Assembly (NCBI GenBank): GCA_038380795.1
Contig: CM076267.1
Location: 38,626,232 to 38,690,231 of the forward strand
Direction of reading: 5' to 3'
DNA: 64,000 nucleotides
Source of the DNA: Pyrocephalus nanus
Lineage: Eukaryota; Chordata; Aves; Passeriformes; Tyrannidae
Both the position numbers and the translations under genes were made by a program. A model generated the notes under the pieces. It was not told the DNA's origin. It saw only the letters and a list, made by a program, of their open reading frames with translations, and searched no databases. Below are positions 51,109 through 61,658 of the stretch, piece by piece (the first letter of the stretch is position 1; the number at the start of each line of letters is the position of its first letter).

Positions 51109-51856
51109 AAATTATTATTTAAATAGACCTTAACATTTAAACAGTTAAATTATTTATACATTTATGTATTTCAATATAGTTAAGCAATGAAAGCAAATAA
51201 GCTGTTGGTCAGGCTTTCAAAGTACACATCAGGAAGATTATTAGAGACAGCCTCCCATGTAATAGTCACAGGATGTAAAAATATCTGAGTGTACACAGAA
51301 CAATGGAACAGCATTCTGTGAACTACACCAAGAATTAACAACTGCTGACAACAAACACATTGAAATTCAAAAGCCCAACTGCAGGCTGCTGGGAGCTAAA
51401 CAAGATTTTACTGGAAAGGAAAATGAATTATTTAAAATGCAACAAAAATAATAGGTAGGAAAATAAGTTAACAAAAAAATGTTATAAATTGTGCTGCTTT
51501 TAGGTAGAGGTACATAGTCAGAATTGTTTCATTCCTTGATTTTTTACCATCTGAAATCAGTTTTCTTCCCAAATAATGAAAGAATACATTTTTTGTGCTT
51601 GTTGATTAATGTTCAATGTCTTGTTTATATCCAGTGCCTCTCAGGAAAAGCAATAAACCCATAATGAAAAAATACTTTACCTTTCTCCATTTTTCCCCTT
51701 CATGGGATGGGAGAAATGGGAGGACTTTTAATCTTTATTAACGAGGATTAAACCAAACAAGAAGGTTTTATATGTTTATATTTATGTATTGAAACTTAAG
51801 ACTATCCATTTTAAACCAAAGTGTAACACTGTTTTTTTTTTTTTCTTCAATTGCAG

Positions 51857-51910
51857 GGTTTGCCTGGAATTCCAGGAAGCCCTGGAAGCGATGGGAAACC
51901 TGGCCCTCCC
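51857..51910 (+). CDS. COL3A1: COL3A1 exon 23
   Basis: Encodes helix residues 364-381, GLPGIPGSPGSDGKPGPP. GSDGKPGPP is identical to human. The donor is CCC|GTAAGT. Confidence 0.97.
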
Positions 51911-52235
51911 GTAAGTACATTGTGCAAATATTTCACACTGACCATACCCTCATCTCACAGTATCTACATGACAGGTCGTTATCACAGACAGATTAATTGT
52001 CTCCTTTTTTGTTTGTTTTAACTACCAGAGCCCTTTATCTGTGTCACTGTAATAACAGTCTGTAAATCCTGTCATTTAGTACTGTTAAAATACAGAGTAT
52101 ACAGGAGATTGGTTGAAATACAGAACACGTGAAGTTTTGAATGACAGTGTCCCACCCTCGCTCTCCCTTTAATGGTTATTCCTTTATTTCACTCTAAAAA
52201 TGCCATGACTTCCTTTCTTTTCCTCCTTATCCCAG

Positions 52236-52334
52236 GGCAATCAGGGTGAATCTGGACGTTCTGGACCACCTGGCCCTCCAGGCCCACGTGGCCAACCAGG
52301 TGTGATGGGTTTCCCAGGTCCTAAGGGCAATGAG
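52236..52334 (+). CDS. COL3A1: COL3A1 exon 24: VWF/DDR2/SPARC-type binding site
   Basis: A 99-nt exon for helix residues 382-414. It contains [17 protein letters not shown] (core RGQPGVMGF at 52287-52313, helix 399-407). In human types I-III this is the shared site for the VWF A3 domain, discoidin domain receptors and SPARC. The core is identical to human type III as I remember it. The donor is GAG|GTGAGT. Confidence 0.97.
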
Positions 52335-52489
52335 GTGAGTGGGATTTCTCCCCTTCTCCTGTGCTGATGTTCGATCAGTCAAATGGTAAAATAAATTGCT
52401 CCATACTGGGGCCATCTCATGCTGCTGCTTCAGATTGTTATCTGCTGATCACAATAAGTATTTCAAATGTGATCTCTCTCTTTTGTAAG

Positions 52490-52543
52490 GGTGCACCGGG
52501 TAAGAACGGCGAGAGAGGCCCTGGTGGACCACCTGGAACACCG
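52490..52543 (+). CDS. COL3A1: COL3A1 exon 25
   Basis: Encodes helix residues 415-432, GAPGKNGERGPGGPPGTP. GAPGKNGERG is identical to human. The acceptor reads TTTTGTAAG|GGT, an AAG-type site that itself contains a donor-like GTAAGG. The real donor is CCG|GTAAGT. Confidence 0.96.
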
Positions 52544-52698
52544 GTAAGTTTTGTTAACATTTTGGTTAATAATATGATAATTTAATAATTACATAATATG
52601 ACAATTTAATAATGGCACAATATTAGTAATAATAATTTGATGAGTCTTATAAAAATGGTATCAACCCCTAACCATAGCCTAATTTTGTCTTTCTACAG

Positions 52699-52752
52699 GG
52701 TCCTGCAGGGAAGAACGGTGATGTTGGCCTCCCAGGTCCTCCAGGCCCTACT
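52699..52752 (+). CDS. COL3A1: COL3A1 exon 26
   Basis: Encodes helix residues 433-450, GPAGKNGDVGLPGPPGPT, close to human GPPGKNGETGPQGPPGPT. The donor is ACT|GTAAGT. Confidence 0.97.
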
Positions 52753-53284
52753 GTAAGTGTTGTGGCCCTGTATGAGGCAATGATCAATTATTGCTAAGGG
52801 AGTCTGGCATCTACAGATTGACAGTGTGAATTTGGGGGAAAGAAAATACTTTTAATGATATAAAGAAATCTCCTTTAATGAAGACAAATAGAAGAACTCT
52901 TATTTGACATTATTTTAATTAATTAATGCTCAAAACTTCCGTAGGATAAACTTGAGTCAGGTATTCCTGACACAGATTGAAATGAAAAGTCAATTGAAGA
53001 GCTCTCAGAGATCTACCACCATTTCAAACTGAAGCATATTGTTGCTCCCTTTAATGTTTATAGTAACTCAGTCTATTATCAAGTAAAAATGCATCTGGTG
53101 AATCACATCTAACAGAGAGGAGCAAATACCTGAACACCAAGATCCATTGTTCTTTGGGATTGTGCAATGCCATCATCAGATCATGAAATGAAGGCACAGA
53201 TTAGGGATGGTGTGGAGGTGTTGGTATGTTGAGCTATTGTCAGACAAGTTCATGGCTTTTGTTCTGTCATTTGTTTGCTTCTAG

Positions 53285-53338
53285 GGTGCTTCTGGGGAGA
53301 GAGGAGAACCAGGACCAGCAGGCCCACCTGGCCTCCAG
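53285..53338 (+). CDS. COL3A1: COL3A1 exon 27
   Basis: Encodes helix residues 451-468, [18 protein letters not shown]. The donor CAG|GTGCTG has only the GT and the -1 G as strong positions. It is kept because the frame and the exon length fit exactly. Confidence 0.94.
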
Positions 53339-53687
53339 GTGCTGTGTGTTTATTGCTTTCTGATTCCTTTTAATAGATTAAGACACACAGAAAAAAAATT
53401 ATATAATAAAGGCATCTTAATATTTACATTGCATGTCATCATATTTTGAAGTAAGACAGACCAACCACTTGGCAAAAGTTATTAATTCGTATATCATAAT
53501 TGCAGGCTGGGTGGTTAATTTAGATTTTGTAACATATAACCCTCAGCTATCAAATTGGCATCTTCCTCTTTGTAAAGGATTGGAACGATTTGAGTACACA
53601 TCTCTGTGAAAAAAAAAAAAAAGAACTACAAGATGGAAAATGCATAACTTCTCTATGTAACATGGATAATACTGTTCCTTCATATAG

Positions 53688-53741
53688 GGGTTGCCTGGTG
53701 GACCAGGACCAGCTGGAGAAAATGGAAAGCCTGGAGAACCA
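53688..53741 (+). CDS. COL3A1: COL3A1 exon 28
   Basis: Encodes helix residues 469-486, [27 protein letters not shown] is identical to human. The donor is CCA|GTAAGT. Confidence 0.97.
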
Positions 53742-53936
53742 GTAAGTAGTAATTCTTTCTGTTTAATGAGACATTTTTCCTATGTTACGTTTCCAAATTC
53801 AGTCAGTTCTGAGCTCTCTTCAGAGCAGGGAAGTCTGATTTTAGTGATAATAGAGGGGAGAAACAGGATGCCAACCATAATGGAGATTTACTAAGTAAAG
53901 TGCATGGATAACTTACATTTATTTTCTCATAACCAG

Positions 53937-53981
53937 GGGCCAAAAGGTGATATTGGAGGACCCGGATTCCCAGGCCCTAAG
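53937..53981 (+). CDS. COL3A1: COL3A1 exon 29
   Basis: A 45-nt exon encoding helix residues 487-501, GPKGDIGGPGFPGPK. The acceptor is CATAACCAG and the donor AAG|GTAAAT. Confidence 0.95.
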
Positions 53982-54071
53982 GTAAATAATAAGGCAACTT
54001 TTTTCAATTACATGAAAGAATTAACAAAGCATGAACCTGAAAACAGAGAATAATGCACTTCTTTGTCACAG

Positions 54072-54170
54072 GGTGAAAATGGTATCCCAGGTGAACGTGG
54101 TGCACAGGGTCCCCCAGGACCTCCTGGAACAAGAGGTGGGCCAGGTCCTGCTGGTACAGAAGGTGCCAAG
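54072..54170 (+). CDS. COL3A1: COL3A1 exon 30
   Basis: A 99-nt exon for helix residues 502-534, from GENGIPGERGAQG to GPAGTEGAK. It contains GIPGER and GTRGGPGPAG; human has GLRGGAGPPG here. The donor AAG|GTACCC is weak. Confidence 0.95.
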
Positions 54171-54258
54171 GTACCCACAGACTTTCTTGCTTTCCTGCTA
54201 TTATGTCTCTCATTCAGGTTAATCCTGTTTTTTCTAATTATTTTTTGTTACTCCTTAG

Positions 54259-54366
54259 GGTCCTCCTGGACCACCTGGTCCCCCTGGAGGCACAGGACTG
54301 CCTGGCTTACAGGGAATGCCAGGAGAAAGAGGAGCTTCTGGAAGCCCTGGACCTAAAGGGGAGAGG
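54259..54366 (+). CDS. COL3A1: COL3A1 exon 31: integrin-type GMPGER motif
   Basis: A 108-nt exon for helix residues 535-570. LQGMPGERG (GMPGER at 54313-54330, helix 553-558) corresponds to the GMOGER motif known as a ligand of collagen-binding beta-1 integrins. [15 protein letters not shown] resembles human closely. The donor is AGG|GTAACA. Confidence 0.96.
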
Positions 54367-54857
54367 GTAACACAGACACACTGCCAATTTTGTGCTAATT
54401 CAGTGTTAGCTTCCCACTGGGTTTGTTCACATCTTCACTTTTGGCCTGATTTCAGAGGCGTAGATTGTGTAGTAATACTGTTGAGTTAGCAATGTGATGT
54501 GGGTCCTCTATGCTGAAAAATATGGGATTTCCCCCCCTGGTTTAAGATATGCTAGATATTTTGCTCTGCTAGATCTCTTCAGGGATGGGTACATCAAATA
54601 AGCTAATAAACTGTGAGAATAGTTCATACCACGGGCAAACAATTTGGCATAGGCTTCATTTTGAATCAGTTTGGGTTCTTTCCCATCAAACTTTATAGTA
54701 TCTGATGCTGAATACTGGGCAGAATGTCATCCCTGTCTTAAGATTTGTATGATCTCAATAAGGAAATCTGGTTGTTGAGGGACCCTGGGTATGAGATCCT
54801 TTCCCTTCCCTTTTGGCTTGTTTTTGGTTTATGCTTTTTGCATTTTACACTTCCCAG

Positions 54858-54911
54858 GGAGAACCTGGTGGCAAAGGTGCTGATGGCCTTCCTGGTGCAA
54901 GAGGAGAGAGA
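54858..54911 (+). CDS. COL3A1: COL3A1 exon 32
   Basis: Encodes helix residues 571-588, GEPGGKGADGLPGARGER. The human chain has GEPGGPGADGVPGKDGPR. The donor is AGA|GTGAGT. Confidence 0.96.
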
Positions 54912-55865
54912 GTGAGTAATCCCTTAACACCTAACAATTTACCACTTAGCTTCACACAGTCTGCACTTGGAACATGAACAAATTTACAATTTCAATGAAT
55001 AAGTACTGCCTAGGAGGGGTAAAGTATTAAACCCATTGTGTTTCATTCCAGCAGCGCTAAACTAGTTTTGTAAACTAAATTAGACTTATTTCTAGTTTTT
55101 GTGATTGCTGTTGCTTGGGTAAATATAACAGAATCTTTTGAAAGCAGAAGATCACACTTAATTGGGACAATGTTTTGGAGGGAAAGCAATCATATAGAAG
55201 TAGAGAAAATCCATCTGACTGGTGAGAATGCAGGTTATAATAAGTCACAAAAGGGCATCCATAAGGAACATTCTCATGCAGGATACTTCTACAGGTTGCT
55301 ACATATGATATATTTTACATCTATACAGCATATACACATAGACAAACACTTGAAATATATGCTGTATATCAAATCAGTACCTGCAAGCAGTGAATCCAAC
55401 AAAATAATGAGGCATAACAAATATACCAGTGCAGCTTGGCTGAGCTGGAGGGAATAACAAAAATTTATTTCAAACCATACCATAAGGTACACATTAAATT
55501 GTCAAGAAAGAAAAAACTCCAGGAGCTAGTCAGGAGATATTGAATATATACTGAAGAAATGTGCATCAGTTATTTATATGAAAAGTTAGGGTAACAGGTA
55601 ACTTTTATTGTATACCATTGAAAGAGACTTCAGGTGGGTTTGGATTAGGTTTGGAGGGTGGGGAAAAGAAAAAAATTGGAGATGTCTTAGTTGCAAAATG
55701 GTGTCACTCCAAAACATGGTTTGCAATAGCACTCTGGCAGTGTAGACTCGCTTCAACTTAAATATCTTTAGCAACCTGTTTACACCGAGACACAAATGCT
55801 ATTGATCAAAACACAGGTGGAACTGTAAATTTTGATACAAAATATATTCTTTTCCCATCGTTTAG

Positions 55866-55919
55866 GGCAATGTAGGTCCCATCGGTCCTCCTGGTCCTGC
55901 CGGCCCACCTGGAGATAAG
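55866..55919 (+). CDS. COL3A1: COL3A1 exon 33
   Basis: Encodes helix residues 589-606, [32 protein letters not shown] is shared with human. The donor is AAG|GTAAAG. Confidence 0.97.
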
Positions 55920-56023
55920 GTAAAGCCTCTTCTGTGACGACACGTGGTACAGTAAAAAGTCACAGCAGTGGCTGTGTCATGGGAAGCAAACAAACAGCCA
56001 GTAACCACCCTCTTTCCTCACAG

Positions 56024-56077
56024 GGGGAGACTGGCCCAGCAGGTGCCCCAGGCCCGATGGGTTCCCGTGGAGGTCCC
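56024..56077 (+). CDS. COL3A1: COL3A1 exon 34
   Basis: Encodes helix residues 607-624, GETGPAGAPGPMGSRGGP. The acceptor is CCTCACAG and the donor CCC|GTAAGT. Confidence 0.96.
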
Positions 56078-56692
56078 GTAAGTGACGGTGATTTCCTTCC
56101 AGTGTAACTTGACCGTGGCTCCTGGAGCCTCCCATAGACATCACTGCTCTACCTACCCTATCAGGAGCACATGAGACCTGGGTTGTAAATAAACTAAGCA
56201 CATTCAGCTACTGTTGACCCTGGGGATTTATAGGTACTAAGGTCTTCAGAAAATCCGTGCTTCTAGCAGTGCAAAGGGGTCAGGGGGCTGTTCTGGTAGC
56301 TCAGGGCAAGAGTGTGAGCAATAGTGGTGTCCACCTTGTTTTACAATAAGTAAACTTTTAAAAATACTCTTATATTTATTTTTTTTTTTATATTGATAAA
56401 ACAGCACATTGGGATCTCAGCTGGATCTGGGAAACACCATGGATTGCTCTCAGGGTTTATACAGTTGTAACTGAGATCACTCCATCATGCTTTAGATAAT
56501 TATCATATTATCGAATAATTCCTGCTCTTAGGGTTCAGGAGCAACAGCAGTTTTGGAATGGGTTTTTTTTTTTTCCTCCAAAGGCTGATAAGACAAAGAA
56601 ACTTCAGCAGCATCAATAGAAGTGTTCTCTAACTTGCATGATGAATCTTATCTTTCTAACTTCTTCCATTGCTGACATGTTGTTTTCTACAG

Positions 56693-56746
56693 GGTGAGCG
56701 AGGAGAACAAGGTCTTCCTGGACCTGCTGGCTTCCCTGGAGCTCCA
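56693..56746 (+). CDS. COL3A1: COL3A1 exon 35
   Basis: Encodes helix residues 625-642, GERGEQGLPGPAGFPGAP. GPAGFPGAP is identical to human. The donor is CCA|GTAAGT. Confidence 0.97.
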
Positions 56747-56964
56747 GTAAGTATATCTACCAATCTTTCTCCACCTAGTCACATGTAGAGCAACATGACG
56801 TTGTCCCTCACTTTCTGTACTGGTAGACCAATAGAGTTCAGTTGCATTCACATTTAATTTAATATTTGAACTCCCTTCAGAAGAGTATTCGGATAAGGTT
56901 TCTCACCGAGTGGTATCATCTTCTTTTTTGAGCCGTAACAAAATAACATCATTTTTTTATTCAG

Positions 56965-57072
56965 GGCCAAAATGGGGAACCTGGTGGGAAAGGAGAGAGA
57001 GGTGCACCTGGTCTAAGAGGAGAGGCTGGACCCCCTGGAGCTGCGGGTCCGCAAGGTGGCCCTGGTGCACCA
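56965..57072 (+). CDS. COL3A1: COL3A1 exon 36
   Basis: A 108-nt exon for helix residues 643-678. It starts [16 protein letters not shown], identical to human, and ends GPQGGPGAP. The donor is CCA|GTAAGT. Confidence 0.97.
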
Positions 57073-57243
57073 GTAAGTCTTTGCCGTTCCTTTTTTGCCA
57101 CAGAGAGGTTTCTTCAGCCCTCCCTCAGCCTCGAGGTGGCTGGGCCCAAGTGGGAGCAGCTGAACTGCCTGAAAATTCTTGACTCTTGCTGTGATTTCAG
57201 TCTTTATCAAATCATTTTGCTCTCTCGACCTCCTTCCATCTAG

Positions 57244-57297
57244 GGTCCACCTGGTCCCCAAGGAATAAAAGGAGACCGTGGATCTCCTGGAGGCCCT
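57244..57297 (+). CDS. COL3A1: COL3A1 exon 37
   Basis: Encodes helix residues 679-696, GPPGPQGIKGDRGSPGGP (human GPPGPQGVKGERGSPGGP). The donor is CCT|GTGAGT. Confidence 0.97.
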
Positions 57298-57698
57298 GTG
57301 AGTATCTCTTTGATTTAGTCACTGCTAAATGTCTCTTTGTTACAACAAGTTCAATGTAAATGAAAAATAAGACCTTTAGTATCTGCAGTTCAAGAATAAT
57401 TTTGGCACAATGACCAAAGGCTCTAAAATGGTTTATCTCAACAGTTATTATACTTACTTGCCATCTTTTCCAAGCTTCTCAGAGTCCATTAATTCACTTT
57501 TGAGAAGCATATGTGACCTTCTACTTCCAAAAAAAAAAAAAAAGTATTAAAAAATTTTGGGAAAAAAATTGTAAAAACTTGGAACTTTCAAGCGAAACAG
57601 CTAACTATAATTCTAAGTCAGCTGGTGTATAAAAATCAATTTGTTCATCTTTTTCCAGTTTTCAGAAAATGACAGCTAAAAGTATTGATCTCTCACAG

Positions 57699-57752
57699 GG
57701 TGCTGCTGGTTTCCCTGGTGCTCGTGGTCTACCTGGTCCTCCTGGTAACAAT
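57699..57752 (+). CDS. COL3A1: COL3A1 exon 38
   Basis: Encodes helix residues 697-714, GAAGFPGARGLPGPPGNN. All but the penultimate residue match human. The donor is AAT|GTAAGT. Confidence 0.97.
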
Positions 57753-59021
57753 GTAAGTTGTCTTATGCCCCTTTTATTCTTACTTTGGGAATATGTTTCT
57801 ACATATATTAATATAATAAAATATATTATGCAAAAACTTTCTGAATAAGATGTTTGGACTTAGGGGGAAAAAATCTGCAAAAGGAGTTTACTCTCCTTAT
57901 TATATGGAATAGCAATTTATTCACTTAACTTACTGTCTTGATAAGCCTTCTATCATGGTTTTCTTTCCAAAGACAGACTTAGTGGAGTCCTTCTCCTGTC
58001 TTCTCTTTTGCTCTTTTATGATGCAAGAAATACTCAATATTCATCTTGAATTGGTATTCAATTTCAAAGCATTGTCTCAGTTTTTTTTTTAGGTACCTAT
58101 AGAATGAAATGGCATAACATTGCCTTATTTTGGGATTAACTGAAATCATTCTTAAGGCAAAGTGTCTCTTCTTATATGGCTTCATTTGAAGTTTAATCTA
58201 CCAGTGTGCAATGTCCTATTACAAAAATACATCCTGATGCATCAGCTAATTACACAATTTTATACAATATCTGTTTGTGAAGAAAAGCTGTTTCATAATA
58301 TCCTTGCATGTTCAATGTGCACCTACTTTTGACTTGCACAGTAAAAAGTCTGACTTTTGATTCTTTAAAAATTAAGAAAATACAAGGAATATAAGTGCAG
58401 TTGCCCATTTTAAAAGTAAAGTTTTATACTTTATACTTTTATAGTTGCATTAAAAGATTTTTATTTTCTATCATAGTTACAGACAGAGAACTTGCATATT
58501 GCTGAATAAAAAGAATAAAAAGAAAAAGTATGGATTTTATTCAAGTTATCGTTAAAGTTAATGCAATTCTTTCCATTGATTGGCTCAGCTAAGTTGTTAA
58601 TGAAAGTCATTTCATCCTGTACTTGTCCAAGACACTACGTTGAAGGTAACTGGCAGCAGTGATTTAAGAAAGCAGAAGGGTCTGCTACTCTTTCCAATTT
58701 CTGTGATAGAGCTGTGGGTAAGGAACATGTATCCTGTGTTGGATGCAGTGCAGCCACTGGGCACCCAAAATGTGCAGGTGTTACACCATGCAAACCATCT
58801 GTCCAGGCAGCAGGGATAAAAAATACCAGCTTTGAAAGTGATAAATGACAGGATTCTCTTACAACACCAGATCAGATTTGGGTGCACAGAGGCTGGACGC
58901 TAAATCTGCCTTCAGGCAGCGACTCAAGTCTGGCTGATTTTGCCAAGAGCAGTGCCAGTTCTTGTGTGTGGCTGTTACAGATGACTCAGCTCACACTTTT
59001 CTTTTTTAATATTCTTTTTAG

Positions 59022-59183
59022 GGTAGCCCAGGTCCCCCTGGTAATGCAGGGCCTGCAGGCAAGGATGGGCCTCCTGGACCCCCTGGTAGTGCTGGTTCTC
59101 CTGGCGGTCCAGGACCTGCTGGAATCAGAGGTGAGCCCGGTGCACCAGGTGAAAAAGGGCCACCAGGAGCACGAGGAGAGCGG
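59022..59183 (+). CDS. COL3A1: COL3A1 exon 39 (162 nt)
   Basis: The longest helix exon here, encoding residues 715-768, from [16 protein letters not shown] to GPPGARGER. The 162-nt size is that of the large fibrillar-collagen helix exon, equal to three fused 54-nt units. The donor is CGG|GTAAGT. Confidence 0.97.
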
Positions 59184-59309
59184 GTAAGTACACCCTTCAG
59201 CCAGGGACCATTACACCTGCAGACCGGGATTCTGCCTGTCAAGAGTAAGCAACCACCTGTGGAATGTTAAAGATGCTCGTATTGACTGGTGTGACCTTTT
59301 CTTAACCAG

Positions 59310-59417
59310 GGGGCACCAGGGGAACCAGGTCCTCAAGGCATCGTTGGCGGCCGGGGTAATACTGGTTTGCCAGGGCTGCGTGGCCCGAGTGGTCCACCTG
59401 GTATGGCAGGAGCCAAG
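59310..59417 (+). CDS. COL3A1: COL3A1 exon 40: collagenase cleavage site
   Basis: A 108-nt exon for helix residues 769-804. By alignment the interstitial collagenase site is GPQG|IVGGRG, with the cut between helix Gly778 and Ile779 (59339|59340). This corresponds to Gly775-Ile776 of type I. The flanking low-imino stretch GNTGLPGLRG fits the loosened helix that MMPs need. The donor is AAG|GTGAGA. Confidence 0.96.
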
Positions 59418-59712
59418 GTGAGAACCATTCACTGCAGGGGTACAAAAAATAATTGAGTGTGTCAAGAGGAGGGGGTATGAGGGGTTTTAATGCTTTTTAG
59501 CCCAGAGACAACATTATTTGTGCTTACGTCCAGAAGATCAGGCTTTAGAATGAAAACAGCAAATGTGGGATGTGAGGTTGTCTTTTATCCCTCTTATCAA
59601 AGAGTCCCATATCAGATTATCTAGAAGATGCGTCACACACTTAAGGAGAGCATAGGAAGAGGCTATAAACTCTCCTTAGTACAAGATCTGAGTCATAGTC
59701 TCACAAGTTGTG

Positions 59713-59713
<1 letters not shown>

Positions 59714-59773
<60 letters not shown>
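59714..59773. repeat. (GATA)15 microsatellite
   Basis: Fifteen perfect GATA units fill 59714-59773 in intron 40. The array is bracketed by the direct repeat ACAAGTTGTG at 59703-59712 and 59773-59782 (one base shared with the array). Confidence 0.97.
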
Positions 59774-60213
59774 CAAGTTGTGTATCTTTGCTTCATTGTC
59801 AATATGTTTCTTGCTTAAATATTATGACTCAAATAGAAAAATACTTTCACCTCCCTTCAGAAAAGGTGGTGTGAGACTCGGTTTGTATTTTATCACTAAT
59901 ACAGTGATAGACCAGCTTTTCAGTTTAACTGCTTTGACTATTGTTTTTAGCACATGAGACATACCCATTTATTGTTTCCTGGCTAACAAAAATCATTCCT
60001 TGAGCTCAATGGCATTGCATGAATATTACCAGCAATGAAAAGAAACCATTTGGCCCAAGGTTTTTGTACTCTCTTGTTTAACCACAATCTCCCAAACCAC
60101 ACTAGCCCATCATTTTATTTTTTATTAGTTGCTACGTAATTAATCAGATATATAATACACTGGTATTCCATAAGTACATTATCTGCAAAAAAATCCTTTC
60201 CCTCTTTTTTCAG

Positions 60214-60321
60214 GGTGAAGATGGCAGACCAGGCACTAATGGTGTCCCAGGAGAACGTGGTGCCCCTGGTCCCCAAGGTCCTATTGGACAAAGAGGCTTA
60301 CCTGGAGAGCCTGGCAGAGAT
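60214..60321 (+). CDS. COL3A1: COL3A1 exon 41
   Basis: A 108-nt exon for helix residues 805-840, from [16 protein letters not shown] to [15 protein letters not shown] stands where human has GLSGER. The donor is GAT|GTGAGT. Confidence 0.97.
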
Positions 60322-60719
60322 GTGAGTGGATGTGATTTTTTCCTGCTAGCTTGTGGATTACTAAAGGGAGACTCTGGGAGGATATAAGCTTTAAGGTTCA
60401 CAAAGCCTCCCTCAAGTGCCTGATGCACAGGGGCCTGGGCTCATTACACTCTCATGTAAGGTGGCATAGCCTGCTGTCTCTGCCATCCCCTTCACTGCCT
60501 GTGGATATCATCTGCCTCACTTGGAACTGAACAAGAGACTGCACTGCTTGTGTGCCTACAAAATAATGCAGGTCTTACAGATGTTTTAGGGACCACTCCA
60601 CCTCCAGGAACTCTACCTGCTAGAAAACTCCTTCTTTTCTGAGCATTATTTAAGCTCGCTGGGAAACAAGCTGTTTCATCATGCAGTTTATGAACAAACT
60701 GTACCCCTCTCTTTTGCAG

Positions 60720-60773
60720 GGTAACCCTGGCTCCGATGGCTTGCCTGGACGTGACGGATCCCCAGGAGGAAAA
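60720..60773 (+). CDS. COL3A1: COL3A1 exon 42
   Basis: Encodes helix residues 841-858, GNPGSDGLPGRDGSPGGK, identical to human as I remember it. The donor is AAA|GTAAGA. Confidence 0.98.
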
Positions 60774-60934
60774 GTAAGAAATCACCAATATCCTTAGATT
60801 TCCAGATAAATGACACATGAGATACATGACAATATGCACAGTTCTCTGCTGTCTAATTTGTTCCTTGAACCTCAATTGAAAACACTGTTTGTATTGAGTT
60901 CTGTAAAAGGTGACATTTATTATCCTGTCTGCAG

Positions 60935-61042
60935 GGTGACCGCGGTGAAAATGGCTCTCCTGGCCCCCCGGGGCCCCCTGGTCACCCTGGACCTGCAGGT
61001 AACGTTGGTGCACCTGGAAAAGCTGGTGAAAGAGGATTTCAG
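60935..61042 (+). CDS. COL3A1: COL3A1 exon 43
   Basis: A 108-nt exon for helix residues 859-894, from [13 protein letters not shown] to [19 protein letters not shown] and GHPGP.G match human. The donor is CAG|GTAAGA. Confidence 0.97.
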
Positions 61043-61529
61043 GTAAGACCAAAGTAAATAGCTTACTGCTTATTTACTTACCTTTCCTACGCAAAGTCCC
61101 TTTCATGCAGTAATAAAGAGGAAACTTTGAAGAGTCATACATTTGTTACTGTTGTAGTTTCTTGGCACTGAGGACCTCTTCTATAACAATATTGAGGGGA
61201 AAGACATCTCAGTTTGTGTTCCTGAAAACTATAGAAATTAAGCTCAAAATTTGTGTACTCCATAGGATGCCAAAAAGCACATCATCCCACTACGCCCAGT
61301 CATGATTTTCATCCCTTCTGGTGCCCTTGCAGCACATGTAATGTTATTTATTTAAACAAAGGGAGTAACTTTGGAAGTCTTCAAGCTATTTCTCACAAGT
61401 ACTGACACCAGCACAGCCTGAGCACTGAGCACCTCACAAAGTGAAGAAGGGTTCTGGTGCCTACAAGCAGCTGAGTAAGGCTGGCAGTGGTAGAAAAGGG
61501 ATCTTGCCATGATTCTTGCTGATTATAGA

Positions 61530-61547
61530 GTGTGTGTGTGTGTGTGT
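61530..61547. repeat. (GT)9 microsatellite
   Basis: A perfect GT dinucleotide run in intron 43. Confidence 0.9.
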
Positions 61548-61658
61548 AGCTTGTTTCTGAACAGCTGCTGGCTTTGAATATTCTGCTCATCTGGAAATAA
61601 AAAGGTGGTCTAGGCATCTCCAAGTGATCCATACCATCTCATTTTTATCGTGTCACAG

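Larger units (their letters stand above)
50729..59021 (+). other. COL3A1: COL3A1 introns 21-38
   Basis: Introns over 300 nt are 22 (895, with the long inverted repeat), 23 (325), 26 (532), 27 (349), 31 (491), 32 (954), 34 (615), 37 (401) and 38 (1,269). The shortest are introns 29 and 30 (90 and 88 nt), close to the lower limit usual for vertebrates. No other element was seen. Confidence 0.85.

Noticed and set aside
54063..54356. 97-codon + frame spanning exons 30 and 31
   Set aside because: It reads through intron 30 and enters exon 31 out of frame. Exon borders with GTACCC and CTCCTTAG give the proper Gly-X-Y reading.
59703..59782. GATA array as a possible CRISPR array
   Set aside because: The unit is 4 bases with no spacers and the genome is vertebrate; it is a microsatellite.
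60492..61052. 186-codon frame on the - strand
   Set aside because: It is the antisense of COL3A1 exons 42-43 and their introns; Gly-X-Y coding on the + strand keeps the antisense frame open.
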